Notes: generated by a model from the letters alone, not told the origin. A DNA stretch of 64,000 nucleotides from Virgibacillus sp. NKC19-3 (GCF_019837165.1 NZ_JAGYHC010000001.1:620001-684000), one strand, 5' to 3'; counted from the first letter of the stretch, positions 53,344 through 62,255 are shown. Made by a program: numbers and translations.

Positions 53344-54900
53344 GTGAAATCAAAAAAGAAGAAGGAATTAGATTGGCCGGTATTTATCGTAAGTGGCGGA
53401 TTTTTAATTGCATTTATTATTATATCATTCGTAAACAGCGAAATGGTTGGAAATGCTGTTGACACGTTATTTACGTATGCTTCCGATCTATTTGGAGCGT
53501 ACTGGCAATTATTATTACTCGCAAACTTTTTCATTGGCCTGGGATTGGCTGTTTCAAGATATGGAAAGGTAAAATTAGGGCGGCAGGATAAACCGAAATA
53601 TAGTTATTTTGGTTGGGTTTCTATGATTTTAGTAACATTGCTCGCAAGTGGTGGTGTGTTCTGGGCTGCCGCTGAACCGATGTACCATTATATGGATACT
53701 CCCCCATTATTTGGCGGCGGTCAGTTCGATAATATGAATGCAGCATTTGCACATGCATTTATGCACTGGGGGTTTACTGCTTGGGCAATTCTTGGAACAC
53801 TTGCTGTCGTTGTTATGATGTATGTTCATTACAGTAAAGGGTATCCGCTGAAGCCAAGAGGACTATTATATCCAATCTTTGGTGAAAAAATATATGGAAA
53901 AAGTTTGCTTGGATCATCAGCTGATATTTTTTCTATTATTGCAACAGTTGCCGGTACACTCGGACCTTTAGGCTTCTTGGGTTTACAGATATCCTATGGA
54001 TTAAATCATTTGTTTGATGTGCCAAATACATTGACAGTTAGTATCATTGTCGTATTAGTACTTGTTGGGGTTGCCGCTATTTCTGCTGCTACAGGGGTGG
54101 ATCGAGGGATTTACCATCTCAGTAATTATAATGTGAAGTTTACAATTTTATTGGCCATTATTGTTCTCATTATTGGACCTACGATGTTTATTATCGATGC
54201 ATTTGTGGGAGGAACAGGTTTCCATTTGCAAAACTTCTTCACGATGAGTATGTTTCGCGGAGACGAAGGCTGGCTTTCATCATGGACGATCTTCTTCTGG
54301 GGATGGTTTATTGGCTATGCTCCAATGTTAATTGTATTCATCAGTCGAATTTCTCGGGGGAGAACGATTCGAGAATTAGTTATCGCTGTTTCCATTGTTG
54401 CACCAATCGTTAATAACTTTTGGTTTTCTGTCGTAGGTGGGACAGGCGTATTTTTCGAAAGGGAAAATCCCGGTTCTATTTCAGATGCGTTAAATGCAGG
54501 AGGGATGCCAGCATCCGTAATGGCAATTACGGATCAACTGCCAATTGGTATGGTAATGGGATTAGGATTTTTACTCGTGTCTATTGTCTTTGTTGCAACT
54601 ACTACAGATACCATGTCCTATACCGTGGCTGCTACAATAACAGGGAATGACCATCCCAAACGATGGTTGCGCGTATTTTGGGCAATTATTTTTGGTCTTA
54701 CGACAGTGGTCATACTAACGATAGGAGAAGATAGCGTTACATCGATCCAGAATTCCATTATTATAACTGCAGTTCCCGTATCGCTGCTACTGTTGCCGCC
54801 ACTCTGGAATGCTCCGAGAATAGCGAAAAAGATGGCGTTAGAACAAGGACTTATCTGGCAACGGGAAATGCGGAAAAAAGTAAATAAATTCGATAGTTAA
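53344..54900 (+). CDS. BCCT family transporter with atypical substrate-site region
   Basis: The 518-residue transporter has 12 segments and the BCCT signature before segment 9, ISRISRGRTIREL. Segment 4 keeps HWGFTAWAI, but the segment-8 box, usually rich in Trp (like WTxFYWAWWxxWxPF), reads WTIFFWGWFIGYAPM, losing two aromatic Trp positions used to bind trimethylammonium groups. Family members import betaine, carnitine, choline or ectoine for salt tolerance. The GTG at 53344 has TAGGAGGA upstream. Single gene with terminator. Confidence 0.88.
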   Translation: MKSKKKKELDWPVFIVSGGFLIAFIIISFVNSEMVGNAVDTLFTYASDLFGAYWQLLLLANFFIGLGLAVSRYGKVKLGRQDKPKYSYFGWVSMILVTLLASGGVFWAAAEPMYHYMDTPPLFGGGQFDNMNAAFAHAFMHWGFTAWAILGTLAVVVMMYVHYSKGYPLKPRGLLYPIFGEKIYGKSLLGSSADIFSIIATVAGTLGPLGFLGLQISYGLNHLFDVPNTLTVSIIVVLVLVGVAAISAATGVDRGIYHLSNYNVKFTILLAIIVLIIGPTMFIIDAFVGGTGFHLQNFFTMSMFRGDEGWLSSWTIFFWGWFIGYAPMLIVFISRISRGRTIRELVIAVSIVAPIVNNFWFSVVGGTGVFFERENPGSISDALNAGGMPASVMAITDQLPIGMVMGLGFLLVSIVFVATTTDTMSYTVAATITGNDHPKRWLRVFWAIIFGLTTVVILTIGEDSVTSIQNSIIITAVPVSLLLLPPLWNAPRIAKKMALEQGLIWQREMRKKVNKFDS

Positions 54901-54960
54901 TAAAAGCATTAGTACGTAAGCAGGAAATTTTGCAGTGAAAACTAGAGTACAAGTTTTAGA

Positions 54961-54994
54961 AGAGGCCGTATCATATGACTACGGTCTCTTTTTT
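54961..54994 (+). terminator. Terminator after the BCCT gene
   Basis: AGAGGCCGTA (54961-54970) pairs with TACGGTCTCT (54980-54989) and is followed by T5. Confidence 0.88.
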
Positions 54995-55064
54995 GAATGG
55001 TTATATCCGATTCAATAAAACGCAGCTCGTGCTGTTTCTATTGAAGAAACGTTTGTTTACATTG

Positions 55065-55454
55065 TTAAAAACATTGAAAAGATTGGATTCGGTTTAAATC
55101 AATGCCGAAATAAACCCACCTGAATCCTTGCCAACGAAAGCCTGCAATGGAATTAGCACCTAAAAATGTTGGAAAAAACCAGAAAGCATCATTTCTTAGC
55201 CATATATAGGTGAAACGAAACATGCAACCGCGAATCCCCCCGGGATCCACTGCATAGGCTTGGAATGAAGGTTGCTCCGGTGTAAAAGGTGGCGGTGGGG
55301 TAGCAGGAGCGCTAACTTGCCCGCCAGGAATCCCTCCCGGAGGCTGCTGTCCCGGAAATTGCTGCTGGCCTCCCGGTCCAAATAATTGCCCCCATATAAA
55401 TCCAGGAAAATTAAACTGCCTCTGATCATCAAACGGTGGTTTGTTATCATTCAT
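55065..55454 (-). CDS. Proline/glycine/glutamine-rich protein, possibly a spore-surface protein
   Basis: The 129-residue protein has a low-complexity first half (PGGQQQFPGQQPPGG, then TPPPPFTPEQP) and a conserved-looking second half rich in aromatic residues: GGIRGCMFRFTYIWL and GFRWVYFGIDLNRIQSF. Two Cys residues are present. This composition and the aromatic tail resemble small Bacillus proteins of spore surfaces, but the assignment is weak. AAGGGAGGATATAG precedes the ATG at 55454. No signal peptide. Confidence 0.6.
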   Translation of the reverse strand: MNDNKPPFDDQRQFNFPGFIWGQLFGPGGQQQFPGQQPPGGIPGGQVSAPATPPPPFTPEQPSFQAYAVDPGGIRGCMFRFTYIWLRNDAFWFFPTFLGANSIAGFRWQGFRWVYFGIDLNRIQSFQCF

Positions 55455-55602
55455 TTGCTATATCCTCCCTTATAAATACGTTCTCTTTACTATATGGGTT
55501 ATTGCTCTAAATAGGGAATATTTTTTGAAGAATGGGCGGGTTGATAACATCGGATGAGAAGTTGGAGCACATAGATTTATTTACTTGTATTGTAAGTAGA
55601 AC

Positions 55603-55633
55603 TTGACTCTAACGTTACGTCATGCTTTACCAT
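55603..55633 (+). promoter_or_regulatory. MerR-type promoter with 19-bp spacer
   Basis: TTGACT (55603-55608) and TACCAT (55628-55633) are separated by 19 bp, the long spacer typical of promoters activated by MerR-family regulators. The spacer contains the palindrome TAACGTTA. It directly precedes a MerR-family gene, implying autoactivation (inference). Confidence 0.5.
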
Positions 55634-55658
55634 GAATCATGAAAGGAGGCAGCTCGTT

Positions 55659-56399
55659 TTGAAAGTGAAAGAAGTTTCCGATTTAGTGGGAATTAGTGTG
55701 CGTACACTACATTATTATGATGAAATTGGATTATTAATCCCGGAAGATACTACGGAGTCTGGGTATCGACAATATTCACAAGGTGATCTTGAGACATTGC
55801 AACAGATTTTATTTTTCAGAGAACTGGGTTTCCCGTTGAAAAAAATTAAACAAATTATCAATGATCCTTTATTTGACCAATACGAAGCACTTGATTTGCA
55901 TCGTAACATGCTGCTTGAAAAACGAAACAGGCTGGATCATATGATTCGGAATGTTGATAAAACAATCCAACACAAGAAAGGAGAAATACAAATGAGCGAT
56001 AAAGAGAAATTTGAAGGCTTTGACTTCAGCCATAACCCATATGAGCAGGAAGCGCGCGAACGATGGGGAGACAAAGCTGTTGAGGAATCGAATACGACAA
56101 TAAATACCATGTCCAAAAGTGAAAAAGAAGCATTTGAAACAGAGTTCAACGATATTTATCGTAAATTAGCTGCGATTCGCCATGAGTCTCCTGCATCAGA
56201 TGTAGCTCAAGAAGGTATAAAAATGTGGTATGATTTCTTGAACCGAATAGGCAACTATTCATTAGATGCTTTTAAAGGACTTGGCCAGATGTATGTTGAC
56301 GACGGGCGTTTCACTAAAAATATAGACCAATTTGGCGATGGATTAGCAGTGTTTATGCGTGATGCTATGGCGGTTTATGCAGATCAACATAAGAAATAA
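55659..56399 (+). CDS. mta: MerR family regulator with TipAS ligand domain, Mta-like
   Basis: The 246-residue protein has a MerR winged helix (VKEVSDLVGISVRTLHYYDE, then GLLIPEDTTESGYRQYS), a dimerisation coiled coil, and a C-terminal TipAS domain (about residues 115-245) that binds large drugs. B. subtilis Mta, of the same layout, activates multidrug exporter genes and its own gene. TTG at 55659 follows AAAGGAGG nine bases upstream. No exporter is directly adjacent. Confidence 0.83.
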   Translation: MKVKEVSDLVGISVRTLHYYDEIGLLIPEDTTESGYRQYSQGDLETLQQILFFRELGFPLKKIKQIINDPLFDQYEALDLHRNMLLEKRNRLDHMIRNVDKTIQHKKGEIQMSDKEKFEGFDFSHNPYEQEARERWGDKAVEESNTTINTMSKSEKEAFETEFNDIYRKLAAIRHESPASDVAQEGIKMWYDFLNRIGNYSLDAFKGLGQMYVDDGRFTKNIDQFGDGLAVFMRDAMAVYADQHKK

Positions 56400-56432
56400 C
56401 TCCTTGTGTCATTCTTGAATATAAAAATGTGA

Positions 56433-56648
56433 GGCTGGGACAAAACAAAAGTGTTTAATTAAAAAAACGAACATTGCCAAACTTAGCGTAGGAAATATGC
56501 GGAGACTCCAGCGGGAGAAAAGGCATAGGTGAGACACCGAAGTGTGAAAGCACAAGGGGGCTCACCAGCCGCCCTAAGGTGCGCGAAGTATATTTCCGAA
56601 GCGATGTATATTCGGAATATATTTGTTAAAAACACTTTTGTCCCAGCC
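56433..56648. mobile_element. 216-bp structured repeat with terminal inverted repeats (GGCTGGGACAAAA family)
   Basis: GGCTGGGACAAAA at the left and TTTTGTCCCAGCC at the right form inverted ends, extended by AAGTGTTT/AAACACTT (left end has an extra CAAAA). Inside, GGAAATAT pairs with ATATTTCC, and GGTGAG with CTCACC, giving a foldable GC-rich core. No ORF. It fills the gap between mta and the convergent thi operon. A solo left end of the same family is at 4468. Confidence 0.75.
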
Positions 56649-56668
56649 CCTTTTAACACCATTCATAT

Positions 56669-57292
56669 CTATAAGGCTCGAACTGCTTCCCTTATATTTT
56701 CAGCTTGGGTAATCGCCGAGATAACCGAAACCCCATTTGCACCTGCGTCGATCACAGAAGTAGCATTGTGTGTTGTGATACCGCCAATTCCTACAATAGG
56801 TAATGTCGGGAATCTTTTTCGTAATGCAGTAATCCACTCAACGCCAACGGCTTTCTTAGCGTCAATCTTTGAATTGGTTGCAAAAACTGGACCAGCACCA
56901 ACGTAATCGATTAGAGACAGCGGGCTACTCGCAATCTCACGCGCATTCGATACAGAAAGCCCGATAATTTTATCAGGGAAAAGGTCACGGATTGCTTGAA
57001 CGGATTGGTCGTCCTGACCAACGTGGATCCCGTCCGCATCTAAGGATTTACCTAGTTTAACATCATCATTTACAATGAAGGGGATGTTATATCTCTGGCA
57101 AATTTCACGCAATGAAATACCTAATTTTAGTTTCGCTTCTCCCGTTAGTGATCCTTTTCCTTTTTCCCGAAATTGAAAGGCTGTTATTCCAGCTAATGCA
57201 GCGGTTTCCAGTATTTCTGCAGGATCCCGATCACAATTTTGACTGCCCATGATAAAATATTTACGTAAGCTCGTGTTTATTTGTAATGCCAT
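56669..57292 (-). CDS. thiE: Thiamine-phosphate synthase
   Basis: The 207-residue TIM-barrel enzyme joins HMP-pyrophosphate and thiazole phosphate to thiamine phosphate. GITAFQFREKG, FIVNDDVKLGKSLDADGIHV and VGIGGITTHNA carry the substrate and diphosphate sites. ATG at 57292 is 4 bp after the thiM stop. Last gene of a thiD-thiM-thiE operon under a TPP riboswitch. Confidence 0.95.
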   Translation of the reverse strand: MALQINTSLRKYFIMGSQNCDRDPAEILETAALAGITAFQFREKGKGSLTGEAKLKLGISLREICQRYNIPFIVNDDVKLGKSLDADGIHVGQDDQSVQAIRDLFPDKIIGLSVSNAREIASSPLSLIDYVGAGPVFATNSKIDAKKAVGVEWITALRKRFPTLPIVGIGGITTHNATSVIDAGANGVSVISAITQAENIREAVRAL

Positions 57293-57295
57293 TGG

Positions 57296-58066
57296 CTATC
57301 TCCTCTCCAGTACACTGGGTTCCAGGGAAAGAGCATCGATGAACTGAGGTAAAAAGGTTCCAGGCCCTTTCGTACTTTCATGAGCAGCGGCATACGCAGC
57401 CGCTACCCCATAAAAATAAACGGCTGTTAAAACCTGTTCCTCGATTTGTGCCTTCGTTGTTAAGCAGGCAGTTAAAATGGATCCCAATAAGCACCCAGCT
57501 CCGGTGATTTTTTCCAAAAGTGGATCACCGGTTTCATTTTTGATCACATTTTTTCCTACGCAGATCATATCTGTTTCTCCGGTTATAACAGCGGCTGTTT
57601 CATAGGCTTCTGCAACTTTCATAGCGATTTCCTCCGTGTCTCCTTTCCCAACCGATTCCACGCCTCTTGTTTCCCAAGGAATTTGTACGAGTTGTGCCAT
57701 TTCCCCTGCGTTTCCTTTGATTACGGTTGGTTTGACTTCCTCCAAGATTTTCCTCACAGCAGATGTACGAAAGGAGGTGGCTGCTATTCCTACCGGGTCG
57801 AGTACTACCGGAATTCCTTTTTCATTTGCAGCTTTTCCTGCTAGGAGCATTGCTGGAAGTTCAACGGATGTCAGTGTGCCAATATTAAGAAGAACGCCGT
57901 CACTAGCGGAAGCCATGGCCGCAGCCTCTTCCTCTGCTTTTGCCATAACTGGTGCCCCGCCAAAGGATAAAAGCCCGTTTGCTGTAAAATTCATGACAAC
58001 CTGATTGGTTAGATGGTGAATCAATGGACTATTTCCCCGTACTTCCTGAATAATGTTTGGATTCAT
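57296..58066 (-). CDS. thiM: Hydroxyethylthiazole kinase
   Basis: The 256-residue kinase phosphorylates the thiazole alcohol for salvage. PLIHHLTNQVVMNFTANGLL is the family hallmark and GAGCLLGSILTACL is the ATP/anion-hole motif with the catalytic region. It overlaps thiD by ATGA. Position in the operon indicates salvage of thiamine precursors; no de novo genes (thiC, thiG) are in the window. Confidence 0.95.
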   Translation of the reverse strand: MNPNIIQEVRGNSPLIHHLTNQVVMNFTANGLLSFGGAPVMAKAEEEAAAMASASDGVLLNIGTLTSVELPAMLLAGKAANEKGIPVVLDPVGIAATSFRTSAVRKILEEVKPTVIKGNAGEMAQLVQIPWETRGVESVGKGDTEEIAMKVAEAYETAAVITGETDMICVGKNVIKNETGDPLLEKITGAGCLLGSILTACLTTKAQIEEQVLTAVYFYGVAAAYAAAHESTKGPGTFLPQFIDALSLEPSVLERR

Positions 58067-58866
58067 AGTATCACCTCTTCACGGTCTGCCCAATGATTCG
58101 TAGGACCATTTCCGGAACCAAGAGAAAAGGAATGCTTAATTGCTGCTGTTATAAAACGTTTTGCCTGTGAAATAGCATCCTGAAGCGCTATGCCTTGACC
58201 TAAAAAGGCTGTAATCGCAGCGGAATACGTACATCCAGTTCCATGCGTATTGTTGGTATTCATGCGATCAGCTGAGAAGGTTTTTATGTCCATCCCGTCG
58301 TATAAAAAATCCACTGCACTCCCCGACATATGTCCACCTTTAATAAGAGCTGCTCCAGCACCGAAATTCTTTACGATCGTTTCAGCAGCTTGTTTCATGT
58401 CATCGGTTGTCTCAATTGTATTGCCGGTAATAAATTCAGCCTCCGGAATATTTGGTGTTACTAGGGTTGTCAGTGGCAAAAGATTTTCACGTAAAAAAAG
58501 ACGTGAATCCTGATCAATTAAGGAATCTCCACTTGTTGCAACCATAACTGGATCCATGACATAAGATGCATCCAATTCTGAAACATATCCTGCAATGACT
58601 TCCATCATGTCCCTATTTGCAATCATCCCTGTTTTACATGCGTGAACCGGAATATCGGAAATCACGGAATCCAGCTGCTGTTTGATCATGTCGATGGGTA
58701 GGTGGTGAACATTTTGAACGCCTGTGGTGTTTTGGGCAACGACAGATGTAATGACGGACATGCCATAGCTTTTTAATTCTTGAAACGTTTTTAAGTCTGC
58801 TTGAATGCCAGCTCCACCACTTGGGTCGGTTCCAGCAATGGTAAGAGCCGTTGAAACGTGTTTCAT
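58063..58866 (-). CDS. thiD: Hydroxymethylpyrimidine/phosphomethylpyrimidine kinase
   Basis: The 267-residue ribokinase-fold enzyme phosphorylates HMP and HMP-P. ALTIAGTDPSGGAGIQADLK is diagnostic, VTPNIPEAEFITG and NTHGTGCTYSAAI provide ATP binding and the catalytic anion hole. AGAGGAGG precedes the ATG. It is first in thiD-thiM-thiE and lies ~170 bp after the riboswitch terminator. Confidence 0.95.
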   Translation of the reverse strand: MKHVSTALTIAGTDPSGGAGIQADLKTFQELKSYGMSVITSVVAQNTTGVQNVHHLPIDMIKQQLDSVISDIPVHACKTGMIANRDMMEVIAGYVSELDASYVMDPVMVATSGDSLIDQDSRLFLRENLLPLTTLVTPNIPEAEFITGNTIETTDDMKQAAETIVKNFGAGAALIKGGHMSGSAVDFLYDGMDIKTFSADRMNTNNTHGTGCTYSAAITAFLGQGIALQDAISQAKRFITAAIKHSFSLGSGNGPTNHWADREEVIL

Positions 58867-59032
58867 TTATAAAACCTCCTCTGATGGATTCGGAAGGACG
58901 AAAGAATAGTAGTTTTCCGGGTTATATATCATTATTTTTCATTGTGCAGTCATTGACCGCTATTAAATGAAAACAGCCATGGTTGTTAATAGATACGTTC
59001 GATTCATCCATGACTTCTTCCCAGAGAGAACT

Positions 59033-59064
59033 AAAAAAAGCCAAATCCCATGGGGGACCTGGCT
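59033..59064 (-). terminator. Riboswitch-controlled terminator of the thi operon
   Basis: On the minus strand AGCCAGGTCCC (59064-59054) pairs with GGGATTTGGCT (59049-59039), eleven bp including two G-U pairs, followed by TTTTTT. It lies between the TPP aptamer and thiD, the normal position of an expression platform. Confidence 0.88.
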
Positions 59065-59097
59065 TCGAATTTGAAAATAGATAAGACATTTCGTCAA

Positions 59098-59201
59098 ACT
59101 ACTTCCCTCCGCTGGTATGATCCAGATCAGGTCCGTAAGAGTCAGAAAGCCTCAATGCGCTTTCCTCTCAGCCCACGTATTATTGGGCACCCCTAGTAGT
59201 T
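59098..59201 (-). ncRNA. TPP riboswitch (THI element)
   Basis: The minus strand reads ACTAGGGGTGCCC, then GGGCTGAGAGG, CTTACGGACCTGATCTGG and ATACCAGCGGAGGGAAGT in order, the conserved core of the thiamine pyrophosphate aptamer. When TPP is bound the downstream terminator should form, shutting off thiD-thiM-thiE. Confidence 0.97.
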
Positions 59202-59224
59202 ACTTTTATTGATTATTTACCTTT

Positions 59225-59253
59225 AGTTTAACAAATAGGCTCGCACTTGTCAT
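59225..59253 (-). promoter_or_regulatory. Promoter of the thi operon
   Basis: ATGACA (59253-59248) and TAAACT (59230-59225) are 17 bp apart on the minus strand, about 30 bp before the aptamer. The remaining upstream gap to 59527 is AT-rich and shows nothing else firm. Confidence 0.6.
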
Positions 59254-59527
59254 GGAAATTGAATAAGTGGAAAGTGTACCTATATTCAAATCCATATCAT
59301 TCCCTTTTCCGGATAATAAAGCAGATGAAAAATACATACAGAATGCTAGGAAACTTTCCTGTTATCACTTTTTGGTCAAAAGAAAAGACCTAATTGGATA
59401 GCCTGTTTTCTGTCAAAAGTATGACATTTCTCGTTTTTATAGGAGTGAATATTACTTTTGACTTGTTGTTTGCGGTTAATTTTCATATGCTTATGGAAAG
59501 GAATTTTATATTGGAGTGAAAAAACAG

Positions 59528-60076
59528 ATGCCTAATGACATTAACTATACTAGACAGCGCAATTATAATCCGCTGATTTGGATTTTATCTATATTGATTG
59601 TAGGCGTTATTTTGGGAACGTATTTCTTGCCAACAAACCCAGACGCAACAATAGCTGGCATGGAGTTAACCGTATTGCCCATGTTAAATGCTATTTTGAA
59701 TAGCTTCACCTTTATCTTTTTGTTGATTGCTTTAATCATGATTAAAAAGAAAAACATCAAAGTGCACCGCAGATTTATTATTGCTGCATTCGTAACAACC
59801 TTTTTATTCTTCATCTTCTATTTGACGTATCATTCTATGGCTGAGTCTACAAGCTTCGGCGGAGACGGTCCTATGATGTACATTTATTATTTTATACTAA
59901 TTACACACATTGTTCTGGCTGCATTGATTGTGCCGCTTGCGCTAATCACACTTGGAAGAGGTTTGAATATGAAAGTAGAAAAACACCGGAAAATTGCACG
60001 TTGGACAATGCCACTATGGCTGTATGTCAGCTTTACTGGCGTGTTGGTCTACTTCATGATTTCGCCATACTATTAA
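59528..60076 (+). CDS. yozB: DUF420 membrane protein (YozB-like)
   Basis: The 182-residue protein has five or so membrane segments with conserved His residues (KVHRRFI, LTYHSMAE, ILITHIVLAA, VEKHRKIARW) typical of DUF420/YozB, which resembles cytochrome oxidase assembly factors. Function is unproven. The start is uncertain: ATG 59528 or GTG 59516, which overlaps the GGAG site; the former is preferred. Single gene. Confidence 0.83.
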   Translation: MPNDINYTRQRNYNPLIWILSILIVGVILGTYFLPTNPDATIAGMELTVLPMLNAILNSFTFIFLLIALIMIKKKNIKVHRRFIIAAFVTTFLFFIFYLTYHSMAESTSFGGDGPMMYIYYFILITHIVLAALIVPLALITLGRGLNMKVEKHRKIARWTMPLWLYVSFTGVLVYFMISPYY

Positions 60077-60291
60077 GCTTTTTGGTAATATCATTATATG
60101 CCAATGACATACTGGCACGTTTTAAAAGTTCTTCCGGCAATTATGGGTAGTGTCATGACTAAGAATCGTCTCGTGCTTTGCCTATGATTGATCAAACGAT
60201 TGATTAAACCATTGATAATGGCGCTCGTTTGTATTCTATAATGGGTTTTAACGTGTATTTGAAGGATAAAAGGATAAAAGGGGGAGATAAA

Positions 60292-61203
60292 ATGGGGGTC
60301 CCAAAATCTTTGCTGGATTGGGTTAAACAACAAGTACATATAAACGCGTCTGTACAATCCGTGGAACCATTAAAAGGTAGCACTTCCTCTATATTACATC
60401 GTATAACGCTTCATGTTGATGAAAATCCTGTGGAAGTAGTGGTGCGGCAATTTAATGATCAAGAATGGTTGGACAAAGAGCCTGATCTTGCTATGCATGA
60501 AGCGGCAAGTTTGCAAATGGCATCTAAAGTTGGTTTCCCTACGCCTGAGATCATCGCCTATGATGAGAAGGGGGAGATATGTGGGATCCCGGTAGTTGTA
60601 ATGTCAAAGCTTGAGGGGAACGTTAATCTAAAGCCAAGGGATAGGGATGAATGGCTGGCTGGTCTGGCAGAGGCACTTGCCAATATTCATACTGCTGAAG
60701 CAAGTAATTTTCCATGGACTTACTTTCCTTATAATGCTATTTCGGAGACAGAAATTCCGGAATGGTCCAGCGTTCCAGATGTATGGGAAAAAGCAATAGC
60801 TATAGCAAAGGGGCCTCGCCCTAATATGAAAAATAACTTTATTCATCGAGATTTTCATCCTGCAAACGTTATGTGGCGTGATGAGAAAGTCAGTGGCATT
60901 GTGGATTGGGTAAACGCCTGCTTGGGTCCAGCAGGAATTGATGTCGGACACTGCAGAGTAAATCTGGCGATGTTATATGATGTAGAAACTGCTGCTGGAT
61001 TCTTAGAAGCATATAAGCAATTTGCCGGAAAAACGTATAAACATGCCCTCCATTGGGATCTTATTTCCGCCATGGATATGCTTTCTGGAAAGCGCCCAAG
61101 CGTATACCTGGGATGGAAGGATTTTGGTATAACAGGGTTAACGGATCACATGATGGAGGAGCGGTTGGACAGGTATATCGTGCATCTGATGCAGGGGAGA
61201 TAG
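60292..61203 (+). CDS. Aminoglycoside phosphotransferase-like (APH family) kinase
   Basis: The 303-residue protein has a kinase-like fold: an N-lobe with VVVRQFNDQEW, the Brenner motif FIHRDFHPANVMW (catalytic Asp and Asn) and IVDWVNACLGPAGIDVGH (metal-binding Asp). The wider family includes choline, homoserine and antibiotic kinases, so drug resistance cannot be claimed. ATG at 60292 has GGGGGAG upstream. Single gene. Confidence 0.83.
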   Translation: MGVPKSLLDWVKQQVHINASVQSVEPLKGSTSSILHRITLHVDENPVEVVVRQFNDQEWLDKEPDLAMHEAASLQMASKVGFPTPEIIAYDEKGEICGIPVVVMSKLEGNVNLKPRDRDEWLAGLAEALANIHTAEASNFPWTYFPYNAISETEIPEWSSVPDVWEKAIAIAKGPRPNMKNNFIHRDFHPANVMWRDEKVSGIVDWVNACLGPAGIDVGHCRVNLAMLYDVETAAGFLEAYKQFAGKTYKHALHWDLISAMDMLSGKRPSVYLGWKDFGITGLTDHMMEERLDRYIVHLMQGR

Positions 61204-61326
61204 TTTTATAGTTTTATTTAAGCGGCTCGTCCCTCTGATCCTAATGCTTAAGTGAGCGAGAGAATCTTTCGATGTATTTTTGTATAGATGATGGTATACT
61301 ATTAGGAAAAGAAGGGAGGGATGAAG

Positions 61327-61902
61327 GTGGAGGAAAAGCTTAATATTATTTTAGAACATTTGGAAATAATCCAACAAGGACAAGCTCGGTTTGAAGATAA
61401 CTTAAATGCTTTTGGGAAGCGACTGGATCGAGTGGAAGAGAAAGTGAATGCCTTTGGAGAAAGGCTGGACCGATTTGAGGAAAGCTTAAATGTCTTTGGA
61501 GAAAGGCAAGATCGGTTTGAGGAAAGTTTAAATGCGTTTGGAGAAAGGCAAGATCGATTTGAGGAAAGCTTAAATGCGTTTGGAGAAAGGCAAGATCGGT
61601 TTGAGGAAAGTTTAAATGCGTTTGGAGAAAGGCAAGATCGATTTGAAGAAAATTTAAATAGATTTGGAAAGAGACTTGGTCAAGTAGAAAAAAGCCAAGA
61701 GCACCTTGCTATTAATCAAGCTCGTATGGAAGAGAGGCAAATTCGTTTTGAAGAAAATCAAAATTCATTTGCATTAAGTCAGGCTCGTATAGAGGAGAAA
61801 CTTGATCATTTTATAGTTGAAGCGAGAAGTCATTTTAAACATGTTCAATCGCAATTGGATAGGCATACGAATTTATTCAGAAAAGTGCAGCTCAAGCATT
61901 AA
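61327..61902 (+). CDS. Coiled-coil protein built of 14-residue repeats
   Basis: The 191-residue protein is almost entirely heptad-patterned. From about residue 27 to 123 it repeats a 14-residue unit of the form NAFGERQDRFEESL seven times, i.e. two heptads per unit, then continues as a more irregular coil ending with a basic tail (RKVQLKH). It has no membrane segment or signal. GTG at 61327 is preferred since GGGAGGG lies six bases upstream; the ATG at 61321 touches that site. Function unknown; similar to short coiled-coil proteins of Bacillaceae with variable repeat number. Confidence 0.75.
   Translation: MEEKLNIILEHLEIIQQGQARFEDNLNAFGKRLDRVEEKVNAFGERLDRFEESLNVFGERQDRFEESLNAFGERQDRFEESLNAFGERQDRFEESLNAFGERQDRFEENLNRFGKRLGQVEKSQEHLAINQARMEERQIRFEENQNSFALSQARIEEKLDHFIVEARSHFKHVQSQLDRHTNLFRKVQLKH
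61405..61698 (+). repeat. 42-bp tandem minisatellite within the coiled-coil gene
   Basis: Units start at 61405, 61447, 61489, 61531, 61573, 61615 and 61657, exactly 42 bp apart. The middle four are nearly identical. Units 61489/61573 share CGGTTTGAGGAAAGTTTA while 61531 has CGATTTGAGGAAAGCTTA, so an 84-bp dimer was duplicated. Confidence 0.92.
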
Positions 61903-62024
61903 AGAAAAGTATGTTGTTAACTGTATATTTTAACCCCAAGTATTTCATCTTACGCAATAATCTTCAGAAAAACACTATATATCAATCTCCTAAGAAACCT
62001 TCCTGAAAAGTATTGTGGGGAAAC

Positions 62025-62069
62025 AAAGGTTAGCTGGATTCAAGTATAATGTCCAGCTAACCTTTTCTT
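62025..62069 (+). terminator. Terminator downstream of the coiled-coil gene
   Basis: AAAGGTTAGCTGGA (62025-62038) pairs perfectly with 62052-62065, followed by TCTTT. The gap 61903-62612 also holds a 20-bp repeat array and a fosB relic. Confidence 0.8.
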
Positions 62070-62180
62070 TAATCGCATAGGAAATTATAAAATTATTTGC
62101 TTGGGCATCATGGGTTATAGATAAACAGCTATGTTCAGCTGCAAGCGCAACAAACGGTGAGGTTCCATGTATTCTAAAAA

Positions 62181-62255
62181 TGTGGGAATCAGTTGGAACG
62201 TCTGGGAATCGTTCGTCCGGTCTGAGAATCAACCGGAAGCGTGAAGAATCGACCG
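62181..62255. repeat. Degenerate 20-bp repeat array, GAATC core
   Basis: GAATC occurs at 62186, 62206, 62226 and 62246, an exact 20-bp period, with partly conserved flanks (TCTGAGAATCAACCGGAAG in the third). Related to the array at 18131-18229. Confidence 0.75.

Noticed and set aside
61990-62232. 80-codon minus-strand frame
   Set aside because: It covers the terminator hairpin and the 20-bp GAATC repeats; composition reflects repeats rather than a protein.
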